DNA of 40,976 bases from a bacterium UBP8_UBA817 (GCA_945888995.1 CAMDBA010000011.1:1-40976); one strand, 5' to 3'. Positions 26,582 through 35,838 are shown, counted from the stretch's first letter. Numbers and translations: made by a program. Notes: generated from the letters alone by a model not told the origin.

Positions 26582-28630
26582 TTAGCGAAACAATAATATC
26601 ATAATCAACGCCCCGATAATGCTGACGGACTTTAGCAGGATATTGAGGCTAGGGCTTAAAACGTCTTTGAAGGCGTCTCCAACCATAGCAGCTATACGGA
26701 CAAATTGAAAATTCGGACTTTCTTTTCCACCGAAATGACCGAGTTCGATATAATGCTTGGCGTTATTAATAATATCTCCGGTCGTGGCAGAGAAAAAGCT
26801 GAGAAATAAACCGCTGAACAACGTACCTGCGACAAGGCCGATCAACATTTTGACACCAAAAATATAGCCCACTGCAATGGGGATTGCCAGCATCAAAATG
26901 CCCGGTATTAACAAGGCATCCATGGCTTTTACCGATGATAGATCTGAGGCTTTGATCATATCAGGACGGGCTTTGTCTTCGAATAAATAGGGGATTTCTT
27001 TGAACTGCCGAATAACTTCGTCGACGACCACCCCTATCGCTTTTGTTAGGCCGCTTAGTAGGTAGCCCGAAAACATCATACACAGCATGATACCCAGCAG
27101 AATGCCCGTCATAAGCGGAATATCGATAATTAATAGGTGAGAAAATTTAGCACGTGTAATGAGAAGAAGTGAGAAGAAAAGACTAAGCGTCGACAAAATC
27201 GCAACACCCGCCGCAAATCCATTTCCGATGGCAACAGTGGTATGACCCAATTGATCCATTCGATTGGCATTCTTAGCGGTAATCGGATCCAAGTCCGCTA
27301 AAAGAACAATTTTCTGAGTATGAGAAGCAAGCGGCGCGAATACCTGGATCGTTAAGATTGAGCCTGCGATTGACAGCATTCCCAACACCGCCATGGCCAC
27401 GCCGTAAAATCCCGCAAAATAAAAGGCCGGTAAAATAATCAAAAGTAAATAAAGCGAAAACGCGCCACTGCTCTTAAACCCGCTGCCAATTCCTTTAATA
27501 AGAATAAATGCCGGTCCAAAAGAAGCTTCTTTAGCGATGCGTTGAGCCCGCGAAAATTTGCTGGCGGTCAAATATTCGGAGGTAAATCCAATCGCAACCG
27601 CGCCTAAAAGGCCGGTTAAATAAGCCCAGAACGGCGAAAATCCATGCCCGCCGATCCATAATGGAGAGGCATCGAGGTCGATGTTAAGAAATCCAGAAAT
27701 CAGATAGGTGCTAAGTCCCGAGATAATAGCGCAAATATACAGCCCTTCAAGCAGGAAGTTTTCAGGCTTTTGTTTCAGTCTCCACCGTGAGAAGAAATAC
27801 GCTGCGACCGCGCCGATCAGACCTGCGGAAGTAATTAATAGGGGGAGGGCTATTAATTTGAATCCGGTGTCAGCTGTAATCTGCCCTAATGTGATAAGGG
27901 AATACGAAAAAATAACACATGAAATAATCGCAAAAATAAATGAACTTAAAATATCAGATCCGAATCCGAGAATTTTTCCGATGTAATCTCCCGTGATATC
28001 TAAAATCGTGGCAGGATTGCGGCGATCAAAATAAGGGATTTTCAAATCAATCTTAGAGGCCAGATCGGAGGCGATATCGGAGGTCGCTTTATAAAGACCG
28101 CCGCCGATTCTGAGGAAAAATGCGGCCAGTATCATCCCGACGCCATAGCCAATTACACTTTGAATGCCTAAAACCGCATATGAAAGGCCGAGACCTAATA
28201 ACATAATGCCGATAATTAAAAATCCGATAGAAGCACATGCTTTAAATAACGTTGAAAGGCCTTCTTTAAAGGGGCCTTTGCTTTTCTCTAATATTTTGGG
28301 GATGAGCCGTGGGGAGAGTCTAAGCCCTAAATACGTGCTCAAACTCATCATAAAGGCACCTAGGAAAAAAGCACCGACCTGAGTCCACGAAAATGTTTTG
28401 TCAAACAGCAGTGAGGCGGTAAAAAGTACAACCGTGAGATAAAGCATGATCTGGAAAATACTGCTGAGCATTCTTTTAGAAAACGCATCCAGGCTTTCCG
28501 AAATAAGTTCTGAGAATTCCGATGCCCGATCTTTCTGGTGGGGAAGTGAGTTAAGCCGAAAATACAGGCCGATACCAAATAAGATTACGAAACTTGACGT
28601 CAGTAAAATTGCATAAACGGGGTACATCAT
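26582..28630 (-). CDS. Divergent membrane pyrophosphatase homologue with lost catalytic residues
   Basis: The length and the spread of about 16 hydrophobic helices match ion-pumping membrane pyrophosphatases. Numbering is from the ATG at 28630 (682 residues; a TTG at 28648 is possible). Motif one keeps D185, D189, K193, D211 and D215 and the phrase RRNPATI. It replaces the canonical Glu-Asp pair by Y200-F201 and the last Asp by K219. Motif two, normally DAYGPIADNAGGIAE, reads QVFAPLASHTQKIVL (Q429, S436, H437). Motif three has N622 for the Asp of WDNAKK and A648 for a conserved Asp, while D652, K655 and D656 remain. Normal pyrophosphate hydrolysis is therefore doubtful; a transport, binding or regulatory role is inferred. 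Confidence 0.85.
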   Translation of the reverse strand: MMYPVYAILLTSSFVILFGIGLYFRLNSLPHQKDRASEFSELISESLDAFSKRMLSSIFQIMLYLTVVLFTASLLFDKTFSWTQVGAFFLGAFMMSLSTYLGLRLSPRLIPKILEKSKGPFKEGLSTLFKACASIGFLIIGIMLLGLGLSYAVLGIQSVIGYGVGMILAAFFLRIGGGLYKATSDIASDLASKIDLKIPYFDRRNPATILDITGDYIGKILGFGSDILSSFIFAIISCVIFSYSLITLGQITADTGFKLIALPLLITSAGLIGAVAAYFFSRWRLKQKPENFLLEGLYICAIISGLSTYLISGFLNIDLDASPLWIGGHGFSPFWAYLTGLLGAVAIGFTSEYLTASKFSRAQRIAKEASFGPAFILIKGIGSGFKSSGAFSLYLLLIILPAFYFAGFYGVAMAVLGMLSIAGSILTIQVFAPLASHTQKIVLLADLDPITAKNANRMDQLGHTTVAIGNGFAAGVAILSTLSLFFSLLLITRAKFSHLLIIDIPLMTGILLGIMLCMMFSGYLLSGLTKAIGVVVDEVIRQFKEIPYLFEDKARPDMIKASDLSSVKAMDALLIPGILMLAIPIAVGYIFGVKMLIGLVAGTLFSGLFLSFFSATTGDIINNAKHYIELGHFGGKESPNFQFVRIAAMVGDAFKDVLSPSLNILLKSVSIIGALIMILLFR

Positions 28631-28709
28631 AGGTGTCCACTGTATCAATAATATGAAAGCTTAGTCAATTTTATCGAGAGACAATCATGAAATGTGGGTT
28701 TGCCCGGTT

Positions 28710-29633
28710 TTAAGCCGTGACGGAAGCTAAGGCCGTATGGAGTGTTTTTTTATTACATGGCGATTTTGTAAGATAAGAATGTGCCGCAAAAACACCGGCA
28801 TGAAGACATCGGTTAATCGGTTGTTTTGCTTTGAATGCCCAGAGGAATCCTCCGAGAAAGGCATCCCCACTACCCATTGTTGACAAAGGCGGCTCGGAAA
28901 GAGAGATTGAACTTATTTCTGAGGTGTCCGTCCCATTAAGACAATAAATGGCCCGATCGCCATTGGTCACAATCACGCACTCAAGACCTGCGGCATGATA
29001 CGGTTTTGAAGGCGTCGAAAAGGCGGCTTGCGAAAATGACGTTTGCTGCCAGTCTTCCCATTCGCGACGGTTGATTTTAATCATAAATATAGGTACTGAA
29101 AGGTCTGATAATGTATTGCGTAAAAGACGTCCGTTCATATCTAATATAAAGCGGCTCTCAGGATTTTGCTGATACAGCCTGACAATAATTCGGTGATAAA
29201 AATCTGAAGGTAAACCCGGGTTTAATGACCCGTTCAGAACAATGATCGGACTATCTTTCGCCGCTTCGATCACCATATCAAAATAGGCTTGGCAGTCTTT
29301 TTCGGTCAGTGGTGCGGAGAGCTCGTGATGGGTTTTAGGGCTTTGGCCGCAAAAAATAAAATTGTGTCGGGTCTCACTTTTTGTGCGGATATAGCGGATC
29401 TTAACGGCATCTTTTTGACAGAGAGATTTGAACTTGTATCCGAGATATCCTCCGATACAGGTCAGTACACGGGCCTTTGTGTCCAAAAGCCGTAATATCC
29501 TGGCGACATTGACGCCTTTGCCCCCTGAGGTTTGTGAAATAGGCGTTAGATAAATTTGTTGCTCATCGCCAATTGCAATAGAAGTCTCATAAAGCGTATC
29601 GATTGCTGCGTGTGGAGAAATAATAGAAATCAT
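28710..29633 (-). CDS. PfkB-family sugar-phosphate kinase (1-phosphofructokinase/tagatose-6-P kinase type)
   Basis: A 307-residue kinase of the FruK/LacC branch. TSGGKGVNVARIL near residue 35 binds the sugar phosphate. The catalytic signature near residue 252 reads MGSGDAFLGGFLWA, with the base Asp in GSGD as in LacC rather than GAGD. It would phosphorylate a ketohexose phosphate to the bisphosphate, upstream of the tpiA reaction in the same operon. The ATG overlaps the stop of the preceding PepSY-like gene (ATGA). The exact sugar is not readable. Confidence 0.87.
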   Translation of the reverse strand: MISIISPHAAIDTLYETSIAIGDEQQIYLTPISQTSGGKGVNVARILRLLDTKARVLTCIGGYLGYKFKSLCQKDAVKIRYIRTKSETRHNFIFCGQSPKTHHELSAPLTEKDCQAYFDMVIEAAKDSPIIVLNGSLNPGLPSDFYHRIIVRLYQQNPESRFILDMNGRLLRNTLSDLSVPIFMIKINRREWEDWQQTSFSQAAFSTPSKPYHAAGLECVIVTNGDRAIYCLNGTDTSEISSISLSEPPLSTMGSGDAFLGGFLWAFKAKQPINRCLHAGVFAAHSYLTKSPCNKKTLHTALASVTA

Positions 29634-30298
29634 TTGTTTTTAGCCTTTTTTTTCTTTTTTTTGAAAAATAAAATCAGCCCGGTAATGCTTAAAATAATCA
29701 AACTGACAGCACCAGCATCATTGATGAGCCTAAGATACGGAAACGCCTGCCCCGTATGAAGGTCGTAAATCAAGTCGGCCGCATTTTTTTTATCGGTAAA
29801 ACTGGTTTTTTCCCAAGCATGAGTCATGGGGTCAAGTTGGTAAATTGCCTCACGCGAAGCGAGTCGTAATCGCCCGTTTTGTGCATCTGCCGCCACGATC
29901 ATGTTGGCATCGGAAGGCGCCAGAACCCGCTGCCAAATATAAGGCGGGTCGGTGGCGTTCAAAATTAATCCGTTTTCAAGAACAATAAAAAGCGAAAGGG
30001 CCCCGTGGTTAAAGAAAATTGACACGACATTTTGAGCAGGATAAGGGAGCGATATCTTAACAAATGTCCGTCCGCTGTCTTTGGAATGAAACACACCGTC
30101 CCGGGTTCCGAGATAGACTTGGGTGGGGTCTTGTGGGTGAATGGCCATCGACGTGATTCTTGCGGCAAAAGGCGTCGATGTAGAAGATGTTGCCGGGGTC
30201 AATAAATCGATATGATTCAGATAAAGCCCCGTTATCGACAGGAGCAATAAGACACTAAATGCAATCATTCCTAAAATCCGGTGAAGCCGTCTGCTCAT
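29630..30298 (-). CDS. PepSY-type transmembrane protein with a sensor-like periplasmic domain
   Basis: The N-terminal helix (RLHRILGMIAFSVLLLL) and a C-terminal DLHTG segment followed by a helix near residues 196-212 match PepSY-associated membrane proteins. These often carry electrons or metals across the inner membrane with flavin partners. The roughly 150-residue periplasmic part has an Asp-box-like HSKDSGRTF, as in propeller strands. The C-terminus is a run of lysines. It overlaps the upstream FMN-binding gene and the downstream kinase gene by four bases each, so the three are translationally linked. Confidence 0.78.
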   Translation of the reverse strand: MSRRLHRILGMIAFSVLLLLSITGLYLNHIDLLTPATSSTSTPFAARITSMAIHPQDPTQVYLGTRDGVFHSKDSGRTFVKISLPYPAQNVVSIFFNHGALSLFIVLENGLILNATDPPYIWQRVLAPSDANMIVAADAQNGRLRLASREAIYQLDPMTHAWEKTSFTDKKNAADLIYDLHTGQAFPYLRLINDAGAVSLIILSITGLILFFKKKKKKAKNK

Positions 30299-30861
30299 AG
30301 TGGGTTGTCTAATTCCTCGACAATGACCGCGGCCTTTTTTACGCCGGCCGAAATCGCCCAGGAAGACATCGTTGCCCCGGTAATTCCATTGATGTCATTT
30401 CCAACCGATAACGAATCTTGGCTGGATTTGGAAATAAATTGTTTTAGGAAATTAGGCTGCCGGACATTTGATCCGACCCGTTCACGATAGACCAGAACCT
30501 GGACGCTCTTTACTTGTTTTTGTGGGGTGAATGCCACCATAAATGTAATGGGAAGATGTTTGCCGATTTCATCTAGAATGAGGGCATATCCGTCCGGCTT
30601 TGTGACGATCCGGCTCGTATAAATGGTAAAACGGTCTTCCGGCATTGTGACGCCTATACGCCGTTCAATCTTTTTTTTGAGGTCTGCAGACAGCGTAATA
30701 GTTCTGGGGGTAAGGCTTGTTGAATCGGGAAATGCAATTTCAAGTGCCTGTTGGGGCGTCAAATAAACCGTCTCTGCTGCCAGAAGCGGGTAGCAGCGGA
30801 TAAATGGGAGTATTAAAAAAAATAAGAAAAAAACGCGAACTGCAATTGTCATGTTTTCCAT
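30295..30861 (-). CDS. Periplasmic FMN-binding domain protein
   Basis: The start was set at an ATG at 30861 (TTG at 30873 and ATG at 30852 are alternatives). A signal peptide (VRVFFLFFLILPF, Ala cleavage region LLAAE) leads to a domain ending with GITGATMSSWAISAGV. This fits the flavinylation signature in which FMN is attached to the Ser/Thr by ApbE. Together with the PepSY protein it resembles a periplasmic flavin electron-transfer module. No apbE gene is in the window. It is the first gene of the leftward operon. Confidence 0.86.
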   Translation of the reverse strand: MENMTIAVRVFFLFFLILPFIRCYPLLAAETVYLTPQQALEIAFPDSTSLTPRTITLSADLKKKIERRIGVTMPEDRFTIYTSRIVTKPDGYALILDEIGKHLPITFMVAFTPQKQVKSVQVLVYRERVGSNVRQPNFLKQFISKSSQDSLSVGNDINGITGATMSSWAISAGVKKAAVIVEELDNPL

Positions 30862-30864
30862 CTT

Positions 30865-30901
30865 AAAGCCCAATCCGAATGACGTCTATGGGCTTTTTTT
30901 T
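30865..30901. terminator. Terminator-like hairpin over the start of the FMN-binding gene
   Basis: AAAGCCCA (30865-30872) pairs with TGGGCTTT (30889-30896) around a 16-base loop, and the plus strand continues as eight T. Read on the plus strand it is a textbook intrinsic terminator with no plus-strand gene in front of it. On the minus strand it is a hairpin in the leader of the FMN-binding gene. Confidence 0.5.
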
Positions 30902-31070
30902 AAATACTTTCTCTCATGAAAACCTATCTATATAATACATAATTAGGCCATTAACGCCGCATTTAATGAGACTGAGTATCAGTTTAGGTGTGCCGAAATT
31001 ATTTGTCAATAGAATCGGTTTTTGGAATAAAAATGACATGAAACAGAATGCCTTTGACGGCCTACTTTGA

Positions 31071-31099
31071 TTGACACTGCCTCGTTCCTCTGATAAATT
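31071..31099 (+). promoter_or_regulatory. Promoter of guaBA
   Basis: A perfect TTGACA (31071-31076), a 17-base spacer ending in TGA (extended -10) and TAAATT (31094-31099). Transcription would begin near 31106, leaving a leader of about 65 bases before guaB. The leader shows an AAGGAG ribosome site. Confidence 0.65.
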
Positions 31100-31172
31100 T
31101 TCAACACTTTACAGGGAGCAATTCCTCTTAAAATAACCTATTTTTGAATTTTAATTTGAAGGAGATTTCCGG

Positions 31173-32339
31173 ATGACGCTTGGCACCCCAAAGCAGTTTA
31201 CGAGGTCATATGGTTTAGATGAAATTGCACTTGTTCCGTCCTCGGTGACTCTGGATCCGGATATTGTTGACATTTCTACTACCATCGCAGGTTTGAAGCT
31301 TGAAATTCCAATTTTTGCCTCTTCTATGGATTCCGTAGTGAATCCGAAGACAGCGGTTTTAATGGGGAAACTAGGCGCTCAAGGTGTTTTGAACCTCGAA
31401 GGTGTTCAGACCCGTTATGAAGATCCAAGCGATGTCCTCAAACAAATCGCAGAAGTTTCTAAAAAAGACTACGTGTCTCTGATGCAATCGATTTATCAAG
31501 AACACCCTGTTCGGGAAGATTTGGTGATATCACGGATTACCGAGATAAAATCTCACGGTGTTACGGCGATTGTGTCTTCTACTCCTCAAATCGCACAGTG
31601 GCTCGGACCTATCGCGGCAAAAGCCGGAGCGGATGCTTACCTGATTCAATCAACCGTTATTTCCACTCACTTCAAAACAAACAAACAAGATAAAATTCTC
31701 AATCTCGCAGATTTTTGTAAGGCAATGCCGATCCCGGTAATGGCAGGCAATACTGCGACTTATTCTGTAACGCTGGAATTACTCAAAACCGGCATTCAGG
31801 GATTATTCGTTGGAATCGGTCCGGGTGCGGCGTGTACGACCCGCGGCGTTATCGGCGTCGGTGTTCCGATGGCCACTTCTATTGTGAACGCAGCTTCAGC
31901 AAGAGATGACTATTATAGAAGCGAAGGGGTTTATATCCCGATTGTCGCAGATGGCGGAATTGTGAATTCCGGCGATATTTGCAAAGCATTAGCGTGCGGG
32001 GCAGATGCCGTTATGATCGGTTCTCCTCTAGCCAAGGCTAATGAAGCGCCGGGCTTAGGATTCCACTGGGGAATGGCTACGCCGAATGCGATCTTGCCAC
32101 GAGGCGCCCGTATCGAAGTCGGCACTATCGGTTCGCTGGATGAGATTTTATGTGGGCCGTCTAAAACAGATGACGGTTCCCAAAATTTATCGGGTGCCAT
32201 TCGGACGTGTATGGCGACTGTCGGCGCACAGAATATTCAGGAAATGCATCAAATTGAAGTAATCGTCGCACCGTCCCTTTTAACCGAGGGTAAGATTTAT
32301 CAAAAGGCACAATCGTTGGGGATGTACAAAAAATCATGA
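31173..32339 (+). CDS. guaB: IMP dehydrogenase/GMP reductase family protein (GuaB3-like, no CBS domain)
   Basis: A TIM-barrel enzyme of the IMPDH/GMP-reductase family. The catalytic cysteine is C221 in [12 protein letters not shown], and the phosphate loop [19 protein letters not shown] is intact. At 388 residues it lacks the CBS pair of ordinary GuaB and resembles the GuaB3 branch of cyanobacteria and actinobacteria. Its ATGA overlap with guaA argues for a role in GMP synthesis (IMP to XMP), but the family also contains GMP reductases. The ribosome site is AAGGAG. Confidence 0.85.
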   Translation: MTLGTPKQFTRSYGLDEIALVPSSVTLDPDIVDISTTIAGLKLEIPIFASSMDSVVNPKTAVLMGKLGAQGVLNLEGVQTRYEDPSDVLKQIAEVSKKDYVSLMQSIYQEHPVREDLVISRITEIKSHGVTAIVSSTPQIAQWLGPIAAKAGADAYLIQSTVISTHFKTNKQDKILNLADFCKAMPIPVMAGNTATYSVTLELLKTGIQGLFVGIGPGAACTTRGVIGVGVPMATSIVNAASARDDYYRSEGVYIPIVADGGIVNSGDICKALACGADAVMIGSPLAKANEAPGLGFHWGMATPNAILPRGARIEVGTIGSLDEILCGPSKTDDGSQNLSGAIRTCMATVGAQNIQEMHQIEVIVAPSLLTEGKIYQKAQSLGMYKKS

Positions 32340-33871
32340 TTATTATTCTGGACTTCGGGTCTCAATATAGCGAGTTAATCGCACGTCGTATCCGCGAAAT
32401 TAATATTTATTCTGAAGTGGTTCCGCATACGATCACACTTGAGGCCATTAAGGAAAAAGGCGCCAAGGGAATTATTCTATCCGGTGGACCTTCTTCTGTT
32501 TTCGAAGCGGATTCCCCTAAATGCACCCACGATATTTTTGAATCGGGCATTCCTATTTTAGGAATTTGTTACGGAATGCAATTGTTGGCTCGTGAGTTAG
32601 GCGGCGAAGTCATTCGGGGAAAGAAGCACGAATACGGTAAGTCTCATTTATTTATCGATAATAATTTTGACCTTTTCGAAGGCCTATGGTTGGAAATGGC
32701 GATCTGGATGAGCCATGGTGACATGGTCTCAAAATTGCCTAATGGATTTCAAAGCATCGGTCATACAGAGAATTGCCCGCATGCGGCAATGGGCCATCCG
32801 GCTAAAAAGATTTTTGGTGTTCAGTTTCACCCTGAAGTTGTTCATACACCGCGTGGAATGGACCTGATCAAGAACTTTGTTCTCCGAATTTGCGGAGAAG
32901 AGCCTAATTGGACCGCAACATCATTTATTAAAACCGCTATTGATGAAATTAATGCCGAAGTAGGGGATAGAAAAGTGTTGTGTGCGCTATCCGGCGGTGT
33001 GGATTCCACTGTTGTGGCGGCACTACTTAATAAAGCGATCGGGGACCGCTTAACCTGTGTATTTATCGACCAAGGGTTTATGCGAAAAGGCGAAGCCGAC
33101 AGTATCCAAAAACTTTTCTGTGATAAATTTGAAATTGATTTGATTTATATTAACGCTCAGGAACGATTCTATCGACGCATAGAAGGCATTGTAGATCCTG
33201 AACAAAAGAGAAAAATTATCGGTGAAGAATTTATTCGGACTTTTGAAGAAAAAGCCCGGGAGTTAAAATCGGATTATCCGTTCTTAGCGCAGGGGACGTT
33301 GTATCCTGATGTGATTGAATCGGCAACTGTTGGTGTTTCCAGCACGGCCGTTAAAATTAAAACCCATCATAACGTAGGCGGACTGCCTGAAAAGATGGAT
33401 TTTAAGATTATCGAACCTTTGAAAAAACTCTTTAAAGACGAAGTCAGACGTGTGGGTGTGGAATTGGAAGTGCCTGACGAAATCGTCTACCGGCAACCAT
33501 TCCCAGGTCCTGGATTGGCGATTCGTATCTTGGGGGAAGTAACCCCTGAGCGTGTCAGAATCCTGCAAGACGCTGACGTTATTGTAATGGATGAAATTAA
33601 AGCAGCCGGTTATTACCGCAAACTATGGCAGGCCTTCGCGGTGTTGTTACCGATTAAAACAGTCGGTGTTCAAGGTGATAAACGGACTTATTTAAACACG
33701 ATTGCACTTCGTGCAGTCACGTCTGAAGATGCAATGACCGCAAACTGGGCGCATTTGCCTTATGAATTGCTGGAGACCATTTCATCCCGGATTATTAACG
33801 AAGTCGATCAGATCAATCGGGTCGTGTATGACATATCGTCAAAACCGCCGGCCACGATCGAGTGGGAATAA
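32336..33871 (+). CDS. guaA: GMP synthase (glutamine-hydrolysing)
   Basis: Converts XMP to GMP with glutamine and ATP. The N-terminal class I amidotransferase has the nucleophile C78 in GICYGMQLL and QFHPEV with its His-Glu pair. The ATP-pyrophosphatase domain has the PP-loop [15 protein letters not shown]. The C-terminal dimerisation domain ends [10 protein letters not shown], a conserved GMP-binding terminus. Length 511 is normal. The start overlaps the guaB stop (ATGA), so the two are coupled. Confidence 0.97.
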   Translation: MIIILDFGSQYSELIARRIREINIYSEVVPHTITLEAIKEKGAKGIILSGGPSSVFEADSPKCTHDIFESGIPILGICYGMQLLARELGGEVIRGKKHEYGKSHLFIDNNFDLFEGLWLEMAIWMSHGDMVSKLPNGFQSIGHTENCPHAAMGHPAKKIFGVQFHPEVVHTPRGMDLIKNFVLRICGEEPNWTATSFIKTAIDEINAEVGDRKVLCALSGGVDSTVVAALLNKAIGDRLTCVFIDQGFMRKGEADSIQKLFCDKFEIDLIYINAQERFYRRIEGIVDPEQKRKIIGEEFIRTFEEKARELKSDYPFLAQGTLYPDVIESATVGVSSTAVKIKTHHNVGGLPEKMDFKIIEPLKKLFKDEVRRVGVELEVPDEIVYRQPFPGPGLAIRILGEVTPERVRILQDADVIVMDEIKAAGYYRKLWQAFAVLLPIKTVGVQGDKRTYLNTIALRAVTSEDAMTANWAHLPYELLETISSRIINEVDQINRVVYDISSKPPATIEWE

Positions 33872-33889
33872 GGTAACATTCCTTAACCG

Positions 33890-34873
33890 ATGAGCCAGCA
33901 TATACTCGTAACCGGTGGCGCTGGCTATATTGGGTCCCATACGTGCAAAGCGCTTGCTGCACAGGGGTTTATTCCTGTCGTGTACGACAATCTTGTTCAT
34001 GGGCATGAATCGTTTGTTAAGTGGGGGCCATTTGTAGCGGGTGAATTATCTGATGCCGGACGCTTAGCCGAACTTATTGAGACCTATAAACCATGTGCTG
34101 CGATTCATTTTGCGGCGTTTACCGATGTCGGTGAATCCGTGCGTGACCCAATCAAATACTATAACAATAATTTATTCGGGACATTTTCATTTTTGCAGAC
34201 CCTTTTAGACGGCGGCATTAAACGAATTGTCTTTTCTTCTACGGCGGCTGTATATGGCGTGCCGAATCAAATCCCGATTCCAGAATCTCATACCGCAGAA
34301 CCAATTAATCCCTATGGTATGAGTAAGCGAATGATTGAAAAAATGCTGGCGGACTTCCATCACGCATATAGCCTCAAATCCATTTGCCTGCGGTATTTTA
34401 ATGCATCCGGTGCGGACCCTGATGGCGAAATAGGTGAAGACCATACGCCTGAAACTCATCTAATCCCTTTAATATTGGATGTCGCGATGAATCGCCGCTC
34501 TCATATTAATATCTTCGGGTCCGATTATCCGACGCCTGACGGCACGTGTGTGCGTGACTATATTCACGTCACAGACCTGGCCGCAGCCCATGTTTTAGCA
34601 ATCGACTATTTATTGTCAGGAGGCGACTCTTCAATCTTTAATTTGGGCAACGGACAGGGCTTTTCAGTAAAAGAGGTTATAGAGACGGTAAAAGCTATTA
34701 CAGGCCTTCCTATTCAAACGGAGCTGGTAGACCGCAGAGCAGGTGATCCGCCTGTCCTGGTAGCCGATGCCAGAAGAGCGATGGAACTCCTGGGCTGGAG
34801 GCCGGCTTATTCTGATATTAATGCGATTGTCTCGCATGCCTGGGCATGGCATCAGAAGAGGTTTGGTGGGTAG
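33890..34873 (+). CDS. galE: UDP-glucose 4-epimerase
   Basis: Interconverts UDP-glucose and UDP-galactose. TGGAGYIGSHTCKAL binds NAD. The catalytic triad residues are S117/T118 in FSSTAAVYG, Y142 and K146 in YGMSK. The length is 327. It follows guaA by 18 bases without a strong ribosome site. It can supply UDP-galactose to the glf-encoded mutase in this window for galactofuranose-containing surface polymers. Confidence 0.95.
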   Translation: MSQHILVTGGAGYIGSHTCKALAAQGFIPVVYDNLVHGHESFVKWGPFVAGELSDAGRLAELIETYKPCAAIHFAAFTDVGESVRDPIKYYNNNLFGTFSFLQTLLDGGIKRIVFSSTAAVYGVPNQIPIPESHTAEPINPYGMSKRMIEKMLADFHHAYSLKSICLRYFNASGADPDGEIGEDHTPETHLIPLILDVAMNRRSHINIFGSDYPTPDGTCVRDYIHVTDLAAAHVLAIDYLLSGGDSSIFNLGNGQGFSVKEVIETVKAITGLPIQTELVDRRAGDPPVLVADARRAMELLGWRPAYSDINAIVSHAWAWHQKRFGG

Positions 34874-34897
34874 GTTTTACTCTACCTGCCGACAAAC

Positions 34898-34914
34898 AAC
34901 CTCAATTCACCCCT
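34898..34914. repeat. Partial copy of the palindromic element end
   Basis: AACCTCAATTCACCCCT repeats exactly at 34963-34979, the outer end of the adjacent inverted-repeat element. It looks like a truncated older copy or the trace of a tandem insertion. Confidence 0.5.
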
Positions 34915-34962
34915 TCCTCCTACGCTAAAGCTTCGGTGGACAGGCGCTTCGGTGGATAAACT

Positions 34963-35099
34963 AACCTCAATTCACCCCTCCAAACCTCCCCTTATTAAGG
35001 GCAGGCTTTAATTTCGGATTCCAGAGCTCTAGAAAATCACTTCTTTCTTGTTCCTCGCCCTTAACAAGGGGGAGGCTAGGTGGGGGTGAATTGGAGGTT
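34963..35099. repeat. Palindromic MITE-like element
   Basis: A left arm of about 40 bases (34963-35002) and a right arm of about 43 bases (35057-35099) are near-perfect reverse complements, with outer ends TTCACCCC/GGGGTGAA and inner ends CCTTATTAAGG/CCTTAACAAGG. A 54-base non-coding centre separates them. It has no ORF, so it is a non-autonomous palindromic repeat rather than an IS. Confidence 0.7.
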
Positions 35100-35208
35100 T
35101 GGAGAAGTGCCCGGATGAGGTGATCACGAAAATCTACTTCTTTGACTATTTACTTGTGAGTAAGAGACTGCCAAAGGAGACGCTGCGAGTCGTTATATTT
35201 CGGGATAC

Positions 35209-35241
35209 AAAAAAAGCCAGAAAGAAACCTTCCTGGCTTTT
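35209..35241 (-). terminator. Bidirectional terminator after the outer-membrane gene
   Basis: AAAAGCCAG (35212-35220) and CTGGCTTTT (35233-35241) form a 9-bp stem. The minus strand continues with seven T in total, a good intrinsic terminator for the gene ending at 35263. Confidence 0.75.
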
Positions 35242-35262
35242 CGTTTAAGTATTAAACGCTAA

Positions 35263-35736
35263 TTAGAATAAGTCTAATTTTGCGCCAAATACTGGGTAGA
35301 AGGCACCTAAGATAGAGTGTTTTCCTGTGTGGGAATCGAATCTGTAAAGCTCAGCAGTGAAACCAATGTTGAATTGGTCAGTTACACGGTATAACCAAGT
35401 TTTGCTGACAACAGGTGTAATATAAACGGCTGAACTTGCAGTTCCAGTAGCTTCGTTAGTAATAACTAAATCAGTGTCGATTCCGCCTAGGATGCTCCAG
35501 TTTCCAACTCCAACAACCGCTGAATAACCTAATTTAGTTGCGTTGGCTTGGTTGTAAGAAAGACCTAAACCTAGGTCAAGAGTCATTCCGTTTTTGCCAA
35601 GAGGAAAGTAAAGAGTAGCGAATTTAGCGTCGCCGTTTACTTTAACTAAAACGTCAGCTGAAACTGCTGCGTGAGAAACACTTACTACTGATACTAAAAA
35701 CAATCCTACTAATGAGGATAATAACCACTTTTTCAT
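35263..35736 (-). CDS. Small outer-membrane beta-barrel candidate
   Basis: A signal peptide of about 23 residues (MKKWLLSSLVGLFLVSVVSV, cleaved after SHA) is followed by alternating-hydrophobic strands such as LDLGLGLSYNQ and YSAVVGVGNWSILGGID. It ends in an aromatic residue (KLDLF), typical of barrel assembly signals. At 157 residues it could form an eight-stranded barrel. It has a full gene setting: consensus -35, AAGGAG site and terminator. No family is recognised; a secreted periplasmic protein is the alternative. Confidence 0.75.
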   Translation of the reverse strand: MKKWLLSSLVGLFLVSVVSVSHAAVSADVLVKVNGDAKFATLYFPLGKNGMTLDLGLGLSYNQANATKLGYSAVVGVGNWSILGGIDTDLVITNEATGTASSAVYITPVVSKTWLYRVTDQFNIGFTAELYRFDSHTGKHSILGAFYPVFGAKLDLF

Positions 35737-35838
35737 TCTATAATGCTCCTTGATAATATTAGTGTACTTGGAAATCGGGAAAAAATTAATTAGGCTCTAG
35801 TCCTCCTCTCTTTTTAGAATCCCTTAACATTATCTTAA

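Larger units (their letters stand above)
34874..35262. other. Gene-free region downstream of galE
   Basis: No gene is seen. It contains the palindromic element at 34963-35099, a partial copy of its end at 34898-34914, a tandem GCTTCGGTGGA pair between them, and the outer-membrane gene terminator near 35209-35241. Between 35100 and 35208 I see nothing. Confidence 0.5.

Noticed and set aside
34963-35099. Insertion sequence
   Set aside because: No transposase frame between the inverted arms; the interior is only 54 bp.
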